22,621 nt of DNA from Patescibacteria group bacterium (GTDB lineage: Bacteria; Patescibacteriota; Microgenomatia; UBA1400; MFAQ01): positions 1 to 22,621 of the forward strand of contig JAHITH010000045.1 of assembly GCA_018817845.1 (NCBI GenBank), given 5' to 3'. Of this stretch, positions 1 through 9,312 are shown in pieces. Position numbers and translations under genes: made by a program. Below the pieces are notes generated by a model, which saw only the letters and a program-made list of their open reading frames with translations, was not told where the DNA came from and did no database searches. Positions within the stretch are counted from its first letter, which is position 1, and every line of letters starts with the position of its first letter.

Positions 1-18
1 AATTCATTTACCCACATT

Positions 19-831
19 CTACCCCATTTGACAGTTCGGGCACCAATAAGTTCCCCTACCACTCAACTTAAACTTTTCAATTTTTCCCTTACACTTTTTA
101 CATTTTTCTCCCTCTCTACCATAAACCAAGAAATAATTTTGATACTTCCCTGCCAACAATATTCCCTTGTTTATTACCTTTTTTATGGCTTTGTGCAACC
201 GCTCAATCTCATTATTATCTAAACTACTAGCCATCTTCTTGGGGTCAATCTTAGCCAGAAATAATCCATCGTTTGCATAAATATTCCCCACTCCACCAAT
301 TTTTTTCTGATCCATTAGCACCAACTTTATTGCTCGTTTAGAACCAGAAACTAGCTCTTTAAATAATTGAAGAGTGAATTCTTTATCTACTACGTCTGGC
401 GGCAACCTTGGAACATCTCCAATTTTCATCCATCCAAATGCTCGCATATCATTAAAAAATAATCTCGAACCATTCTTAAAATAAATTATCACTCTAGTAT
501 GTTTACTTGGTAATTCATTAACCCAATCCGCCGTCGGGTGCCCCCCAACAATTCTCATTTCTTCCTCGTCATTCCCGCGCAGGCGGGAATCTATATAAAT
601 TAACTGCCCCGTCATCTTAAGATGAATCAAGACCACCTTCTTAAGTTCCATAAACTCCATCACCATCATCTTTGACTTCCTCCCCACCTTCTTAATCTTT
701 CTACCTACCAACTCCTTGATTTCCCCCTTAAAGGACTTCTCTCTCAACACCTCCACTCTCTCTATCACCATCCCCCTCAAAACTTTATTCAACTGTCTAA
801 CAATAATCTCTACTTCTGGTAACTCTGGCAT
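19..831 (-). CDS. mutM: Formamidopyrimidine-DNA glycosylase (Fpg/MutM)
   Basis: Base-excision repair glycosylase/AP lyase that removes oxidised purines such as 8-oxoguanine. The 270-aa protein has every family hallmark: N-terminal MPELPEVE with the catalytic Pro2 and Glu3, the MTGQL strand at about 73-77, the helix-two-turn-helix around DQKKIGGVGNIYANDG (about 174-189), and a C-terminal zinc finger with two CxxC pairs ending in GRGTYWCPNC. The start is fixed because Pro2 must follow the initiator Met. Its start lies inside the 3' end of the glycosyltransferase gene (22-base overlap), so it is the last visible gene of the ftsH operon. Odd feature: residues 81-88 (DSRLRGND) are encoded by a GC-rich palindrome of the dRS3 type (568-591), apparently inserted in frame into a surface loop after the MTGQL strand. 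The protein is otherwise intact and probably active. Confidence 0.96.
   Translation of the reverse strand: MPELPEVEIIVRQLNKVLRGMVIERVEVLREKSFKGEIKELVGRKIKKVGRKSKMMVMEFMELKKVVLIHLKMTGQLIYIDSRLRGNDEEEMRIVGGHPTADWVNELPSKHTRVIIYFKNGSRLFFNDMRAFGWMKIGDVPRLPPDVVDKEFTLQLFKELVSGSKRAIKLVLMDQKKIGGVGNIYANDGLFLAKIDPKKMASSLDNNEIERLHKAIKKVINKGILLAGKYQNYFLVYGREGEKCKKCKGKIEKFKLSGRGTYWCPNCQMG
568..591. repeat. dRS3-like palindromic repeat inside fpg
   Basis: The sequence GTCATTCCCGCGCAGGCGGG (then AATC) has arms ATTCCCGC and GCGGGAAT around a 4-base centre. This matches the widely scattered ATTCCCGC-N-GCGGGAAT intergenic repeat type known from Neisseria (dRS3) and other bacteria. Here it lies within a coding sequence and adds DSRLRGND to Fpg in frame. 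It is much richer in GC than its surroundings. Confidence 0.75.
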
Positions 832-1919
832 ACTTTCCTCATCTCTTTCTCAAATTTTTCTTTAGAAAATTTCCTGGCTTGTTGTTGTAATTTATTTTTA
901 TCCCAATTCATACTCATTACTTTCTTCACCGCCTTGCCTATTGTTTTTTCACTAGTATCGTTTATCAAAACCCCCGTCACTCCATCTACCACCGACTCCT
1001 TAAATCCACCCCCATTAAAAGCAATCACTGGTGTTCCACAGGCCATTGCCTCTACCGGCGTTATTCCAAAGTCCTCATCACGCGCTAAAGCAATAAACCC
1101 AATCGCTTTAGCATAAAGCTTGGCCAATTTTTCATCACTCACCCTTCCTAGCAACTCCACATTTTCACCACCCAAATTCTCCAATTTTTCAGCTACTCCC
1201 GAAAGCCCAGCCTCGCTACCAGATATTCTCAATCTAAAACCACCTATTTTTGCCGCCCTTACTGCCTCTTCCAATCCCTTACTCCCCACCAATCTAGACA
1301 CAATCAAAAAATAATCTCCCTTTTTTGTCTTTCGGCTTTCTTCAATAAATCTCTCCACGTCTATCGGTGGATAAATTACAACAGAATTTTTTCTATAAAA
1401 CTTTTTTACCCTTCTTTGAATATTTAAAGAGTTCACAATCCACTTATCAACCGTGTCAGCAGACCACAAATCATAAAGCCGCAAGAAATGATTAACCACC
1501 CCAGCGTAAATCCTCACCAGCCAGTATTTTTGCAAATTTATACTCGTATCATACCCGTATAAATATCTCGGCGGAGTATGACAATAACAAACCACCTTGG
1601 TATTTTTACCAACTTTAAATCCCCGGGTAATATACCAACTAGCACTAGTAATCACTAAATCAAACTCAGACAGATCCATACTTCTCCACACCAACGGAGC
1701 TAAAAACCGCAACGGACTATATAACTTCCAGATTTTTAAAAGCGGGGCCAAAAAACTTGTCACTATTTCTCTATCCTTAAAAACCTTGTCACACTCAGAA
1801 CCCTTAACCCTAAAAGCAGTATAAATTGGCGCCTTAGGGTACATATCCGAAAGTACTCGCAACACTCTTTCCGCTCCTCCAAACTCCTTTATATAATCAT
1901 GCACCAAAGCTATCTTCAT
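810..1919 (-). CDS. Family 4 glycosyltransferase (GT-B, mannosyltransferase-like)
   Basis: Probably transfers a sugar from an NDP-sugar to a lipid-linked or surface glycan at the inner face of the membrane; donor and acceptor cannot be read from sequence. I start it at the ATG at 1919 (MKIALVHDYI..., 369 aa) because an AGGAGG Shine-Dalgarno lies 7 bases upstream and the family N-terminus begins there; a longer frame to 1949 has no such support. Seen: the N-terminal GGAERVL donor-domain loop, HTPPRYLYGYD at about 114-124, a GT4 C-terminal domain with LIVSRLVGSKG, and the EX7E motif DEDFGITPVEAMACGTPV (Glu282 and Glu290). The start codon overlaps the exonuclease stop (ATGA at 1916-1919), indicating translational coupling. 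One of the few starts here with a strong SD, as expected inside an operon. Confidence 0.92.
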   Translation of the reverse strand: MKIALVHDYIKEFGGAERVLRVLSDMYPKAPIYTAFRVKGSECDKVFKDREIVTSFLAPLLKIWKLYSPLRFLAPLVWRSMDLSEFDLVITSASWYITRGFKVGKNTKVVCYCHTPPRYLYGYDTSINLQKYWLVRIYAGVVNHFLRLYDLWSADTVDKWIVNSLNIQRRVKKFYRKNSVVIYPPIDVERFIEESRKTKKGDYFLIVSRLVGSKGLEEAVRAAKIGGFRLRISGSEAGLSGVAEKLENLGGENVELLGRVSDEKLAKLYAKAIGFIALARDEDFGITPVEAMACGTPVIAFNGGGFKESVVDGVTGVLINDTSEKTIGKAVKKVMSMNWDKNKLQQQARKFSKEKFEKEMRKVCQSYQK

Positions 1920-2830
1920 ACAAATACCTCCTCTACTTCTTGTTCCCATCTATCTTTGGGTAATTTGGAAACCAAACTCCTAAACTCTAACTTTTCAAAT
2001 AATTTCTCAACCTTCTCTCTATCATAATTAACCAGTTCACACCTATCCCACTCTAAATCAATCGGCATACCGCACTCTATAGTTCCCAACTCCCTACTTC
2101 TAAAAGCCTCTTCCTTTTCTTTCCTTAACAAGCTTTTTACTCTCTCACTCACTTGTAATTTTTCAAGATTCTTATACACCCCATTCAAATCACCAGCTTC
2201 TTGCAACAACTTTGTTCCCGTTACCAACCCAACCCCTTTTACACCCTTAATATTATCCGACGAATCTCCCATTAACCCCTTTAAATCAATTAGCTGTTTT
2301 GGCAACAGCCCATACTTAACCTTAACCGCCTTTTCATCAAACATAGCCGACCCATTTCCAGCTCTTTTGCTTCTTACTGGCATATATACCTTTACATTCT
2401 CACCCCTTACCAACTGCAAAGCATCCCTGTCTCCAGTTGCGATTACTACTTCACTTTCGTCTCCAATAGCCTGTTGTGCCAAAGTCCCAATAATATCATC
2501 TGCTTCATACCCCTCTACACCAAACTGCGGAATATTTAAACTCATCACCACCTCTTTGGTTCTATCAATCTGATCAATTAACTCCTGATCCGTCTTCGCC
2601 CTCCCAGCTTTATACTCTTCATACATCTTGTGTCTAAAGGTCTTCCCTTTAACATCCCAAGCCACCGCTACGTGAGTTGGCTGAAGCTGTTCTAAAACCC
2701 TAAGTAACATTGCCGAGAAACCAAACACCGCATTCACCAACTCTCCACTTTTTGTCCTTAAACCAGGGTACCCGTGATACGCTCTGTGCAACAATGAATT
2801 GCCGTCAATCAATACCAATTTTTTCATCAT
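1916..2830 (-). CDS. Stand-alone 5'-3' exonuclease (PolA N-terminal / ExoIX type)
   Basis: Flap/5' exonuclease, related to the 5' nuclease domain of DNA polymerase I, acting in Okazaki fragment processing and repair. The 304 residues carry the metal-binding acidic set: Asp9 in [14 protein letters not shown], Asp59 in AWD, Glu109/Asp111/Asp112 in VEGYEADDIIG, Asp134/Asp136 in ATGDRDALQLV, and Asp189/Asp192 in GLMGDSSDNIKGVKGVG, followed by the helix-3-turn-helix. The C-terminus ends with a PolA-like LEFRSLVSKLP stretch, exactly where the exonuclease domain of Pol I joins the rest, but here a stop follows, so the polymerase must be encoded elsewhere. Start 2830 (ATGATG) overlaps the ftsH 3' end; the second ATG (2827) is equally possible. 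Downstream gene coupled by ATGA. Confidence 0.93.
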   Translation of the reverse strand: MMKKLVLIDGNSLLHRAYHGYPGLRTKSGELVNAVFGFSAMLLRVLEQLQPTHVAVAWDVKGKTFRHKMYEEYKAGRAKTDQELIDQIDRTKEVVMSLNIPQFGVEGYEADDIIGTLAQQAIGDESEVVIATGDRDALQLVRGENVKVYMPVRSKRAGNGSAMFDEKAVKVKYGLLPKQLIDLKGLMGDSSDNIKGVKGVGLVTGTKLLQEAGDLNGVYKNLEKLQVSERVKSLLRKEKEEAFRSRELGTIECGMPIDLEWDRCELVNYDREKVEKLFEKLEFRSLVSKLPKDRWEQEVEEVFV

Positions 2831-4709
2831 AAATTGCTTTCTTTATATCCATTATTTTCAAAAACTCATCCGTCTCAATCGTTTCTACCTTCAACAACCT
2901 TGTAACCAACCTCTTCATCCTTACTTTGTTTTTCTTTAAAACTACCTCGGCTAGATTATATGCCTCATCTATAAAAAGCTTAATCTCATCGTCTATTTTA
3001 GATTGCATCCTATCAGACACCTCCACCTGTCTCATAAACCCTCGCCCCATGTCACCCATTGGTTCCCAACCAGACCCTAAAGCCACAGGTCCCAACTTAC
3101 TCATTCCCAAATCAACCACCATCTTCCTAGCTAACTTTGTAGCTCCATCAATATCACTTGCCGCTCCTCCAGATAATTCATTATAAACAACCCTCTCAGC
3201 CGCCCTTCCTCCCATCATCACCGCCAATCTATCCTTCAACTCAGACAAAGTATACTGATACCTATCTCTGTTTGGCCTGCTTTCGGTGTGCCCCAAAGAT
3301 AGCTCTCTAGACACAATACTAACTGTATGAATCGGATCAGCTCCTGGCAACATATGACCTACAACCGCGTGCCCTGCTTCATGATAAGCCGTCATCTCTC
3401 TTTCTCTTTTGCTTTGCAGTCGTTTTTTTTCAGGTCCCAATTTCACCTTAGTCGCCGCTTCTCTAATATCTTCAAGTCCAATTTTCTTTCTTGCCCTCCT
3501 CGCCGTCAAAATAGCCGCCTCATTAAGCATATTCTCCAAATCCGCTCCAGAAAAACCAACCGTCATCTCCGCCACCCTTTCCCACCTTAATTTATCTACA
3601 AACGGTTTACCCTTAGCATGAATCTTAATAATTTCTTTTCTATCCGCAATATCTGGTAAATCCAAACTAACCCTTCTATCAAATCTACCTGGCCTTACCA
3701 AAGCAGAATCTAAAACATCAGGCCTGTTGGTGGCCGCCACCACAATCACATTATCATTAGCCGTAAATCCATCCATCTCCACCAATATCTGATTCAAGGT
3801 TTGCTCTCTCTCATCATGGCCCCCCATCGTTCCAATACCTCTAGATCTACCAATTGCATCTATCTCGTCTATAAAAATAATTGCCGGCGCCATTTTTTTT
3901 GCTGTAGCAAAAAGATCCCTAACCCTACTCGCTCCAACACCCACCAACATCTCCATAAACTCAGACCCCGCCATAGAAAGAAACGGCACCCCAGCCTCCC
4001 CCGCTACTGCTCTAGCCAATAAAGTTTTTCCCACCCCACTAGGACCAATTAACAAAACCCCTTTTGGAGTCCTGGCTCCAACCGCCTTATATTTTTTAGG
4101 ATTCTTCAAAAAGTCCACCACCTCTTCTAACTCCTTTTTAGCCTCATCAACCCCAGCCACACTACTAAACCTTTCAGACTGCTTACCTTTAACAAACAAC
4201 TTAGCCCCACTCTTACCAATACCAAACATTCCTCCAGGACCACTACCCATCTGCCTTTTAGATAAAAAATAAAGAATTAATCCAAACCCTAAAATGGGCG
4301 CCACCAAAGACACCATACCCCAAAACGCCTTAGATAAAGTCTGTGAAACAACTTCTATCTTTACATTATTTTCATCAATCCCTGCTCCTTGTAAAATATC
4401 AACCAAGCCAGTTCCCTCTTCTTTTCTGGCCAACTTCAAAACAGGCACACCATCCACCTCTGGATAATAAAGCACCAATTCATCACCCCTAATCTCCACC
4501 TTTTCAACTTGCTCACTCCTTATCTCCTCAATCGCCTCGGACAAAGCAATCTCATCTATCAAACCAGAGCTTTCCCCCAAAACCCCTAAAAGCGACGGTA
4601 AAAACAAAAAAATCACCAAAAACCACACCAACAAACGTCTAGGATTAAACTTAAGCTTTAACTCAAATTTTTTAACTTGTTTTTTCTTCGTCTCCTTCTT
4701 CGTAGCCAT
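2805..4709 (-). CDS. ftsH: ATP-dependent zinc metalloprotease FtsH
   Basis: Membrane-anchored AAA+ protease that extracts and degrades membrane and misfolded proteins. From the ATG at 4709 it has 634 aa: a Lys-rich N-terminus, TM1 at about 25-45, an extracytoplasmic domain of about 85 residues, TM2 at about 131-149, Walker A GPSGVGKT (222-229), Walker B IIFIDEID (about 277-284), [24 protein letters not shown] (from 326), and the zinc site HEAGH (443-447). Pore loop [12 protein letters not shown] fits the family. The usual GPPGTGKT reads GPSGVGKT, which keeps the essential GKT. A longer frame would use TTG at 4718, but that codon lies within the -10 box, so 4709 is preferred. First gene of the ftsH-exonuclease-GT4-fpg operon. 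Confidence 0.97.
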   Translation of the reverse strand: MATKKETKKKQVKKFELKLKFNPRRLLVWFLVIFLFLPSLLGVLGESSGLIDEIALSEAIEEIRSEQVEKVEIRGDELVLYYPEVDGVPVLKLARKEEGTGLVDILQGAGIDENNVKIEVVSQTLSKAFWGMVSLVAPILGFGLILYFLSKRQMGSGPGGMFGIGKSGAKLFVKGKQSERFSSVAGVDEAKKELEEVVDFLKNPKKYKAVGARTPKGVLLIGPSGVGKTLLARAVAGEAGVPFLSMAGSEFMEMLVGVGASRVRDLFATAKKMAPAIIFIDEIDAIGRSRGIGTMGGHDEREQTLNQILVEMDGFTANDNVIVVAATNRPDVLDSALVRPGRFDRRVSLDLPDIADRKEIIKIHAKGKPFVDKLRWERVAEMTVGFSGADLENMLNEAAILTARRARKKIGLEDIREAATKVKLGPEKKRLQSKREREMTAYHEAGHAVVGHMLPGADPIHTVSIVSRELSLGHTESRPNRDRYQYTLSELKDRLAVMMGGRAAERVVYNELSGGAASDIDGATKLARKMVVDLGMSKLGPVALGSGWEPMGDMGRGFMRQVEVSDRMQSKIDDEIKLFIDEAYNLAEVVLKKNKVRMKRLVTRLLKVETIETDEFLKIMDIKKAIYDEKIGID

Positions 4710-4717
4710 GAACCCCA

Positions 4718-4723
4718 ATTATA
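4718..4723 (-). promoter_or_regulatory. -10 box of ftsH, leaderless-type
   Basis: A perfect TATAAT on the minus strand ends 8 bases before the ftsH ATG (4709). Transcription would start at or next to the A of ATG, and no Shine-Dalgarno exists. No good -35 is seen at 16-18 bases. Confidence 0.6.
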
Positions 4724-4760
4724 CCCCACAATCTACCCCACCACCGCTCCCACCTCCATT

Positions 4761-4782
4761 CTTGAAGGAACGCAACCTTCAA
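4761..4782. repeat. REP-like palindrome, copy 1 (upstream of RAYT)
   Basis: CTTGAAGGAACGCAACCTTC followed by AA. Arms TTGAAGG and CCTTCAA flank the loop AACGCAA. Two further exact copies lie at 4984 and 5270 inside the adjacent RAYT gene. The position just upstream of the transposase is where REP elements of RAYT systems are usually found. Confidence 0.8.
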
Positions 4783-4804
4783 ACTCATCTGCTAACATTA
4801 AATT

Positions 4805-5488
4805 ATGCCCAGTAAATATTTCCAAAGAAATTTCACAAAAAATAATTTTTACCACATATATAACCGTGGTAGCCACAAGCAAACAATTTTCAAAAATCAT
4901 CAAGACTATCAAACTTTTACAGACATTCTCTCCTACTACCTTAAATTCCCCACCGGCACAGCTCTTTCCAGACTCCCTCGTAACTTGAAGGAACGCAACC
5001 TTCAAGAGACCACACCAACCTTCCGTCTTATATGCTACTGTCTCATGCCTAATCATTTTCATCTTCTCTTGCAACAACATCTCCACCCAACTACTACCAA
5101 CAATATCAGCAACTTCATGAAGCGTGTTTCATTAGCATACGCCATGTATTTCAAAAACAAATATGATCATAGCGGCAACCTACAAGAAGGCAGGTTCAAA
5201 AACGTAACTATCAACACCGAAGAACAACTTTTATATCTCACTAAATACATCCATCTAAATCCATCCAAGCTTGAAGGAACGCAACCTTCAAATTTATCAA
5301 TATATCAGTACTCCAGTTACCCAATATATATCGATCAGATTCCTGCTCCACAATGGCTCAATCCAAATGAAATATTAAATTTAAGTTATTATCAAAACAC
5401 CAAAAACCCACACCAGGCCTACAAAAAATTTGTCGAGGGTAAACAAACAAATCCAGAAATAATTTCCCGTTTAACTCTAGAGGATTAA
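4805..5488 (+). CDS. REP-associated tyrosine transposase (RAYT, Y1/HUH family)
   Basis: Single-strand DNA nuclease of the IS200/IS605-related Y1 family that nicks and joins DNA at REP palindromes. The 227-aa protein starts with the typical NNFYHIYNRG (14-22), has the HUH motif as MPNHFHLLL (His84-Phe85-His86), the probable nucleophile Tyr112 in SLAYAMYF, then GNLQEGRFKN and YIHLNPSK. It is the only plus-strand gene between minus-strand operons, consistent with an insertion. Two copies of its probable REP palindrome lie inside the gene and are read through in two frames: as NLKERNLQ (60-67) and as KLEGTQPSN (155-163). The reading frame stays open, so the inserts are tolerated or recent. Start ATG follows a weak TAACAT -10 by 6 bases and has no SD. 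Activity is uncertain because the first insert falls ahead of the HUH strand. Confidence 0.9.
   Translation: MPSKYFQRNFTKNNFYHIYNRGSHKQTIFKNHQDYQTFTDILSYYLKFPTGTALSRLPRNLKERNLQETTPTFRLICYCLMPNHFHLLLQQHLHPTTTNNISNFMKRVSLAYAMYFKNKYDHSGNLQEGRFKNVTINTEEQLLYLTKYIHLNPSKLEGTQPSNLSIYQYSSYPIYIDQIPAPQWLNPNEILNLSYYQNTKNPHQAYKKFVEGKQTNPEIISRLTLED
4984..5005. repeat. REP-like palindrome, copy 2 (inside RAYT)
   Basis: Identical over 22 bases to copy 1, with arms extended to CTTGAAGG/CCTTCAAG. Translated in frame as L-K-E-R-N-L-Q within the transposase. Confidence 0.85.
5270..5291. repeat. REP-like palindrome, copy 3 (inside RAYT)
   Basis: Third exact 22-base copy, with the same orientation as copies 1 and 2. 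Here it is read in another frame as L-E-G-T-Q-P-S-N, so the protein similarity is not what preserves the sequence. Confidence 0.85.
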
Positions 5489-5509
5489 CTCATCCACTTA
5501 ATTTTATCG

Positions 5510-6919
<1,410 letters not shown>

Positions 6920-6930
<11 letters not shown>

Positions 6931-7183
6931 ATGCTTCCTCTCTCTTTTTCGTTTCTCTCCTCATTCTTTTATAGTCCCTCATATCAAACCAATCACCTTT
7001 TATTTTCAAAAGCTTATTCAAATACTTTTCCCTATCACCTTTTTCTTCCATCGGCTCCATTACTATACTTTGATTGATCAACTTAAGTTTTAACCAAAAT
7101 TCTGTTCCCAAATTCAACTCATCCCTAAAACTCTTAGGAATCGTAATCTGACCTTGCGAAAAAGACTTAATGTATTTCATCAT
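6920..7183 (-). CDS. vapB: AbrB/MazE-like antitoxin VapB
   Basis: DNA-binding antitoxin that neutralises VapC and represses the operon. 87 aa from the ATGATG at 7183: a swapped-hairpin AbrB-type domain with KSFSQGQITIPKSFRDELNLG at the N-terminus, then a basic/acidic C-terminal tail (EKGDREKYL...RETKKREEAYDW) that would wrap the toxin. A GTG further upstream (7231) would place the start before the -35 box and is rejected. The promoter and a near-perfect 24-base inverted repeat sit directly before the start, the arrangement expected for autoregulation. Confidence 0.88.
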
Positions 7184-7186
7184 ACT

Positions 7187-7222
7187 GAAATTCAGTATAC
7201 ACTGAATTTCAACTTCTGTCAA
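7187..7222 (-). promoter_or_regulatory. vapBC promoter with inverted-repeat operator
   Basis: Minus strand: TTGACA (7217-7222), 17-base spacer, TATACT (7194-7199), then 10 bases to the vapB ATG. The inverted repeat GAAATTCAGT-ATAC-ACTGAATTTC (7187-7210) covers the -10 box and the start region, so VapB(C) bound there would block RNA polymerase. The perfect arms and promoter position make this one of the best-supported control sites in the window. Confidence 0.85.
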
Positions 7223-7233
7223 CACACTCACTG

Positions 7234-7307
7234 TAGCAGGGGGGAGACTTGAACTCCCGACTTCCGCCTTATGAAGACGGCGCTCTAACCAGCTGAGCTA
7301 CCCTGCC
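7234..7307 (-). tRNA. tRNA-Met (anticodon CAU, elongator type)
   Basis: A full cloverleaf of 74 nt can be drawn: acceptor GGCAGGG/CCCTGCT (G1-U72 wobble), D-arm with AGCTCAGCTGGTTAGAGC, anticodon stem CCGTC/GGCGG around TTCATAA, T-loop TTCAAGT and discriminator A. Anticodon CAU. The D-arm and the absence of three consecutive G-C pairs at the base of the anticodon stem point to elongator Met; a lysidine-modified tRNA-Ile cannot be fully excluded. CCA is not encoded (the next bases are CAG). Confidence 0.95.
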
Positions 7308-7372
7308 AAGTACCTCTTATTCTACACTAGCCACAGCCATCCCTGCCAGCCAGTCATAATTTATTAACATAC

Positions 7373-7402
7373 TTGACAAGATTTGCCAAACCTTGCTATA
7401 AT
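7373..7402 (+). promoter_or_regulatory. Promoter of the second toxin-antitoxin operon
   Basis: TTGACA (7373-7378), 18-base spacer ending in TGC, and a perfect TATAAT (7397-7402) with a TGn extension. The antitoxin ATG begins 7 bases after the -10, so the mRNA is probably leaderless. Confidence 0.85.
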
Positions 7403-7409
7403 CATAATT

Positions 7410-7694
7410 ATGAATACAGTAAACATCTCCTTAACTCAAAATCAAGTCAACCAGGTCAATCAGGCCACAATCAACCTGGGGTTCGCTAACAGAAGCGAAT
7501 TTTTTAGAGCCCTATTAAGAAAAACTCTATCCAACCCAATTGCTCTTGAAGAGGTCAAGTCTTACCCTTTTATTTCCCCCATTACCAAAAACTCTCAAGA
7601 AATCGTTTCTAGTTTCAAAAAAACCAATAAATACTCCACAAAGTTCCTAAACGATCTCAAAGAAGGCTTAGAAGATAGTCCTTACTTTCAATAA
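7410..7694 (+). CDS. Ribbon-helix-helix-type antitoxin
   Basis: 94-aa protein. The first 45 residues look like a CopG/ParD-type ribbon-helix-helix: a beta strand MNTVNISLT, then a helix QNQVNQVNQATINLG, a turn, and NRSEFFRALLRKTLS. The remaining half is polar and probably disordered, as in antitoxins that wrap their toxin. The ATG at 7410 is chosen because the upstream in-frame codons (7383 onward) fall inside the promoter. Its TAA overlaps the toxin ATG (TAATG), indicating coupled translation. Annotation rests on fold-level pattern and context, not on a close match. Confidence 0.8.
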   Translation: MNTVNISLTQNQVNQVNQATINLGFANRSEFFRALLRKTLSNPIALEEVKSYPFISPITKNSQEIVSSFKKTNKYSTKFLNDLKEGLEDSPYFQ

Positions 7695-7948
7695 TGGCCA
7701 TTATTCTTCCTCCAAACAAAAAAGTTCTCCAAAAAGCCAATAAACTAAAAATCCTCAAAAAATTAAACAAAGCAATTAAGTTGCTTTCAAACAACCCAAA
7801 TCATCCTAGCCTGAACACGGAACTTCTGCACCCAAAAAAAATGGGTATTTATAGTTTCAGGGTAGATAGAAAAACCAGAGCTCTATTTTTCAAACACAAA
7901 AATAAAAATGTTTTAGAAATCATCAACCTTACCACCCACTACCACTAA
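7694..7948 (+). CDS. RelE/ParE-superfamily toxin
   Basis: 84-aa basic protein in the toxin position of the operon. The C-terminal half, with GIYSFRVDRKTRALFF and VLEIINLTTHYH, matches the RelE/ParE/YafQ fold pattern (Y-R-x-R strand, then a final beta strand with a terminal His/Tyr), and the N-terminal Lys-rich helix hairpin fits too. RelE members cut mRNA on the ribosome, while ParE members poison gyrase; the sequence alone does not separate them, although the terminal THYH favours an RNase. Start overlaps the antitoxin stop by one base. Converges with the epimerase-like gene 24 bases downstream. Confidence 0.8.
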   Translation: MAIILPPNKKVLQKANKLKILKKLNKAIKLLSNNPNHPSLNTELLHPKKMGIYSFRVDRKTRALFFKHKNKNVLEIINLTTHYH

Positions 7949-7972
7949 ATCCACACCTCGAGAGTATGACAA

Positions 7973-8734
7973 CTACAATTTTCTTATAATCAAAGAATAT
8001 TCTTTTATCTCTCTTGACCCCACTACATCCCCCTTACCAACTTCTGCCCACCAAGGTTCGACACACTCATATTTGTCCAGATCGTCTGTCCAAAACACCC
8101 ACTGAGTGGGCACCGGGTCTGCTTCAAGAACAACTCCAAAATCCTTTACTCTATAAGAAACTCTCGCCATTCCATTACTCTCACTTTTTGAGAGCACTTT
8201 CGACTCACGGTTTACCAATGGGTGTATTTTTTTCACAACTTCATCATCAAAATCAAATTCATCACCATGTTTTGACAGGTAAGGATGCAACGCATGGCCT
8301 ATCTCTCTAGGTTTATCTTCAAAATTAGTTATTCTCTTTGCTATCTTTACTCCATCATCTAAAAGAGCAATCTCCATCTGGATTTCTCCAGCAAAAAGAA
8401 ATTCATTTGGACCCAAAAAACGCTTTAACACTATTTTCCCCTCATCGAACTGGTCTACTTGCCAGCTAATTGTTCTATCTGTACCGTGACTGGGCAGCTT
8501 AGGATAAAGGTGTTCCCAGTCAGTACCTTTAATAGGCCCTGGTGTAGGACCAAGAACCGGCACGCCACCTCTTTTAAGGTTTTCGAGTTTTGGAGAAAAT
8601 ATTATTTCTTCGCCATCGATAACCAAAGATTTAAGATCGGCTCCTTCGATGTGCACTTCTGTCTGAACTCTATCATTTTTTAACACTAATACTTCTGGAA
8701 CAGATAATAATTCCTTCCTTTGTGATTCTGTCAT
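7973..8734 (-). CDS. Aldose 1-epimerase-like protein (galactose mutarotase fold)
   Basis: Probable sugar mutarotase, interconverting alpha and beta anomers of a hexose or hexose phosphate in the cytoplasm. 253 aa from ATG 8734. Recognisable family parts: the beta-sandwich start VHIEGADLKSLVIDGEEIIF, the GGVPVLGPTPG loop, a His in KLPSHGTDR, HALHPYLSK (catalytic-type His), and near the end CVEPWWAEVG with the probable general-base Glu. Shorter than GalM (about 340 aa) and nearer to the YeaD/hexose-6-phosphate mutarotase group in size. A TATAAT at 8746-8751 ends 11 bases before the ATG; a GTG at 8743 in the same frame would lie too close to the -10. Substrate unknown. Confidence 0.82.
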   Translation of the reverse strand: MTESQRKELLSVPEVLVLKNDRVQTEVHIEGADLKSLVIDGEEIIFSPKLENLKRGGVPVLGPTPGPIKGTDWEHLYPKLPSHGTDRTISWQVDQFDEGKIVLKRFLGPNEFLFAGEIQMEIALLDDGVKIAKRITNFEDKPREIGHALHPYLSKHGDEFDFDDEVVKKIHPLVNRESKVLSKSESNGMARVSYRVKDFGVVLEADPVPTQWVFWTDDLDKYECVEPWWAEVGKGDVVGSREIKEYSLIIRKL

Positions 8735-8745
8735 AGTAAGCACAT

Positions 8746-8751
8746 ATTATA
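8746..8751 (-). promoter_or_regulatory. -10 box of the epimerase-like gene
   Basis: Perfect TATAAT on the minus strand, overlapping the stop codon of the upstream 176-aa gene and giving a predicted leader of about 4-5 bases. No clear -35. Confidence 0.5.
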
Positions 8752-9277
8752 ACTCAGCCATCCCTGCCAACCACCCTCTCATTTTTCTAAGTAAATTCAA
8801 ACTTCTTCGAACTCTAATTCTTAGCACACCAAAGTACTCATCTCTATTTGGATATATTTTCTTCCATGTCGTTTTCTGATAAAACGGTTTCGCAAACTGT
8901 TCCTTCCCTACTCCTAGATTCTTTATCCAAAACCTTTCAATCTTACCAATCCTGTCTTTATGAGACTCATTTGCCGTAACTCTAAATAATAAATCTATTT
9001 TTGATACTCCCAAGCACCGCTCCAACCAAGAAACATAAAATTTTGCCATATTCGGGTCTGATGTTCCCAAACCAAGCCCGCTCTCATCCTTATGCTTAAA
9101 ACCTTCAGCCCAATATAAGGCAACTCCAGCCATAAACAGATCTCTCTTTGTAAGCTTTCCAACGTCTCTTTTTCCATCTTGAAACAATTTGTCTGTTAAT
9201 CTAACAACATCCTTAGTTCTTTGAGCTTGATACTTCTTTCTACCTGCTTGCAATTTCTCAAACAACACTAGATCCAT
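8747..9277 (-). CDS. Small LAGLIDADG-like protein (possible homing endonuclease relative)
   Basis: 176-aa basic protein. The core motif DLFMAGVALYWAEGFKHKDESG resembles one LAGLIDADG helix (L-x-G-x-A-L-Y-W-A-E-G, with Glu at the metal-binding place), followed by a strand containing LGTSDPNMAKFYVSWL. After that come a second alpha-beta unit and a basic C-terminus (RIRVRRSLNLLRKMRGW). Proteins with this ALYWAEG...SDP pattern are, to my knowledge, common and uncharacterised in CPR genomes. It is transcribed away from the group I intron-containing tRNA gene 72 bases off, with overlapping -35 boxes, so an old homing link is possible but unproven. No strong SD; ATG 9277 lies 6 bases after a weak -10. 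Confidence 0.6.
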   Translation of the reverse strand: MDLVLFEKLQAGRKKYQAQRTKDVVRLTDKLFQDGKRDVGKLTKRDLFMAGVALYWAEGFKHKDESGLGLGTSDPNMAKFYVSWLERCLGVSKIDLLFRVTANESHKDRIGKIERFWIKNLGVGKEQFAKPFYQKTTWKKIYPNRDEYFGVLRIRVRRSLNLLRKMRGWLAGMAEL

Positions 9278-9283
9278 ACCTTC

Positions 9284-9312
9284 ATTTACCCATATATTAC
9301 CCGAATTGTCAA
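9284..9312 (-). promoter_or_regulatory. Putative promoter of the LAGLIDADG-like gene
   Basis: Minus-strand TTGACA (9307-9312), 17-base spacer, weak GTAAAT (9284-9289), then 6 bases to ATG 9277. The -35 is shared, base for base, with the divergent promoter at 9306. Confidence 0.45.
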
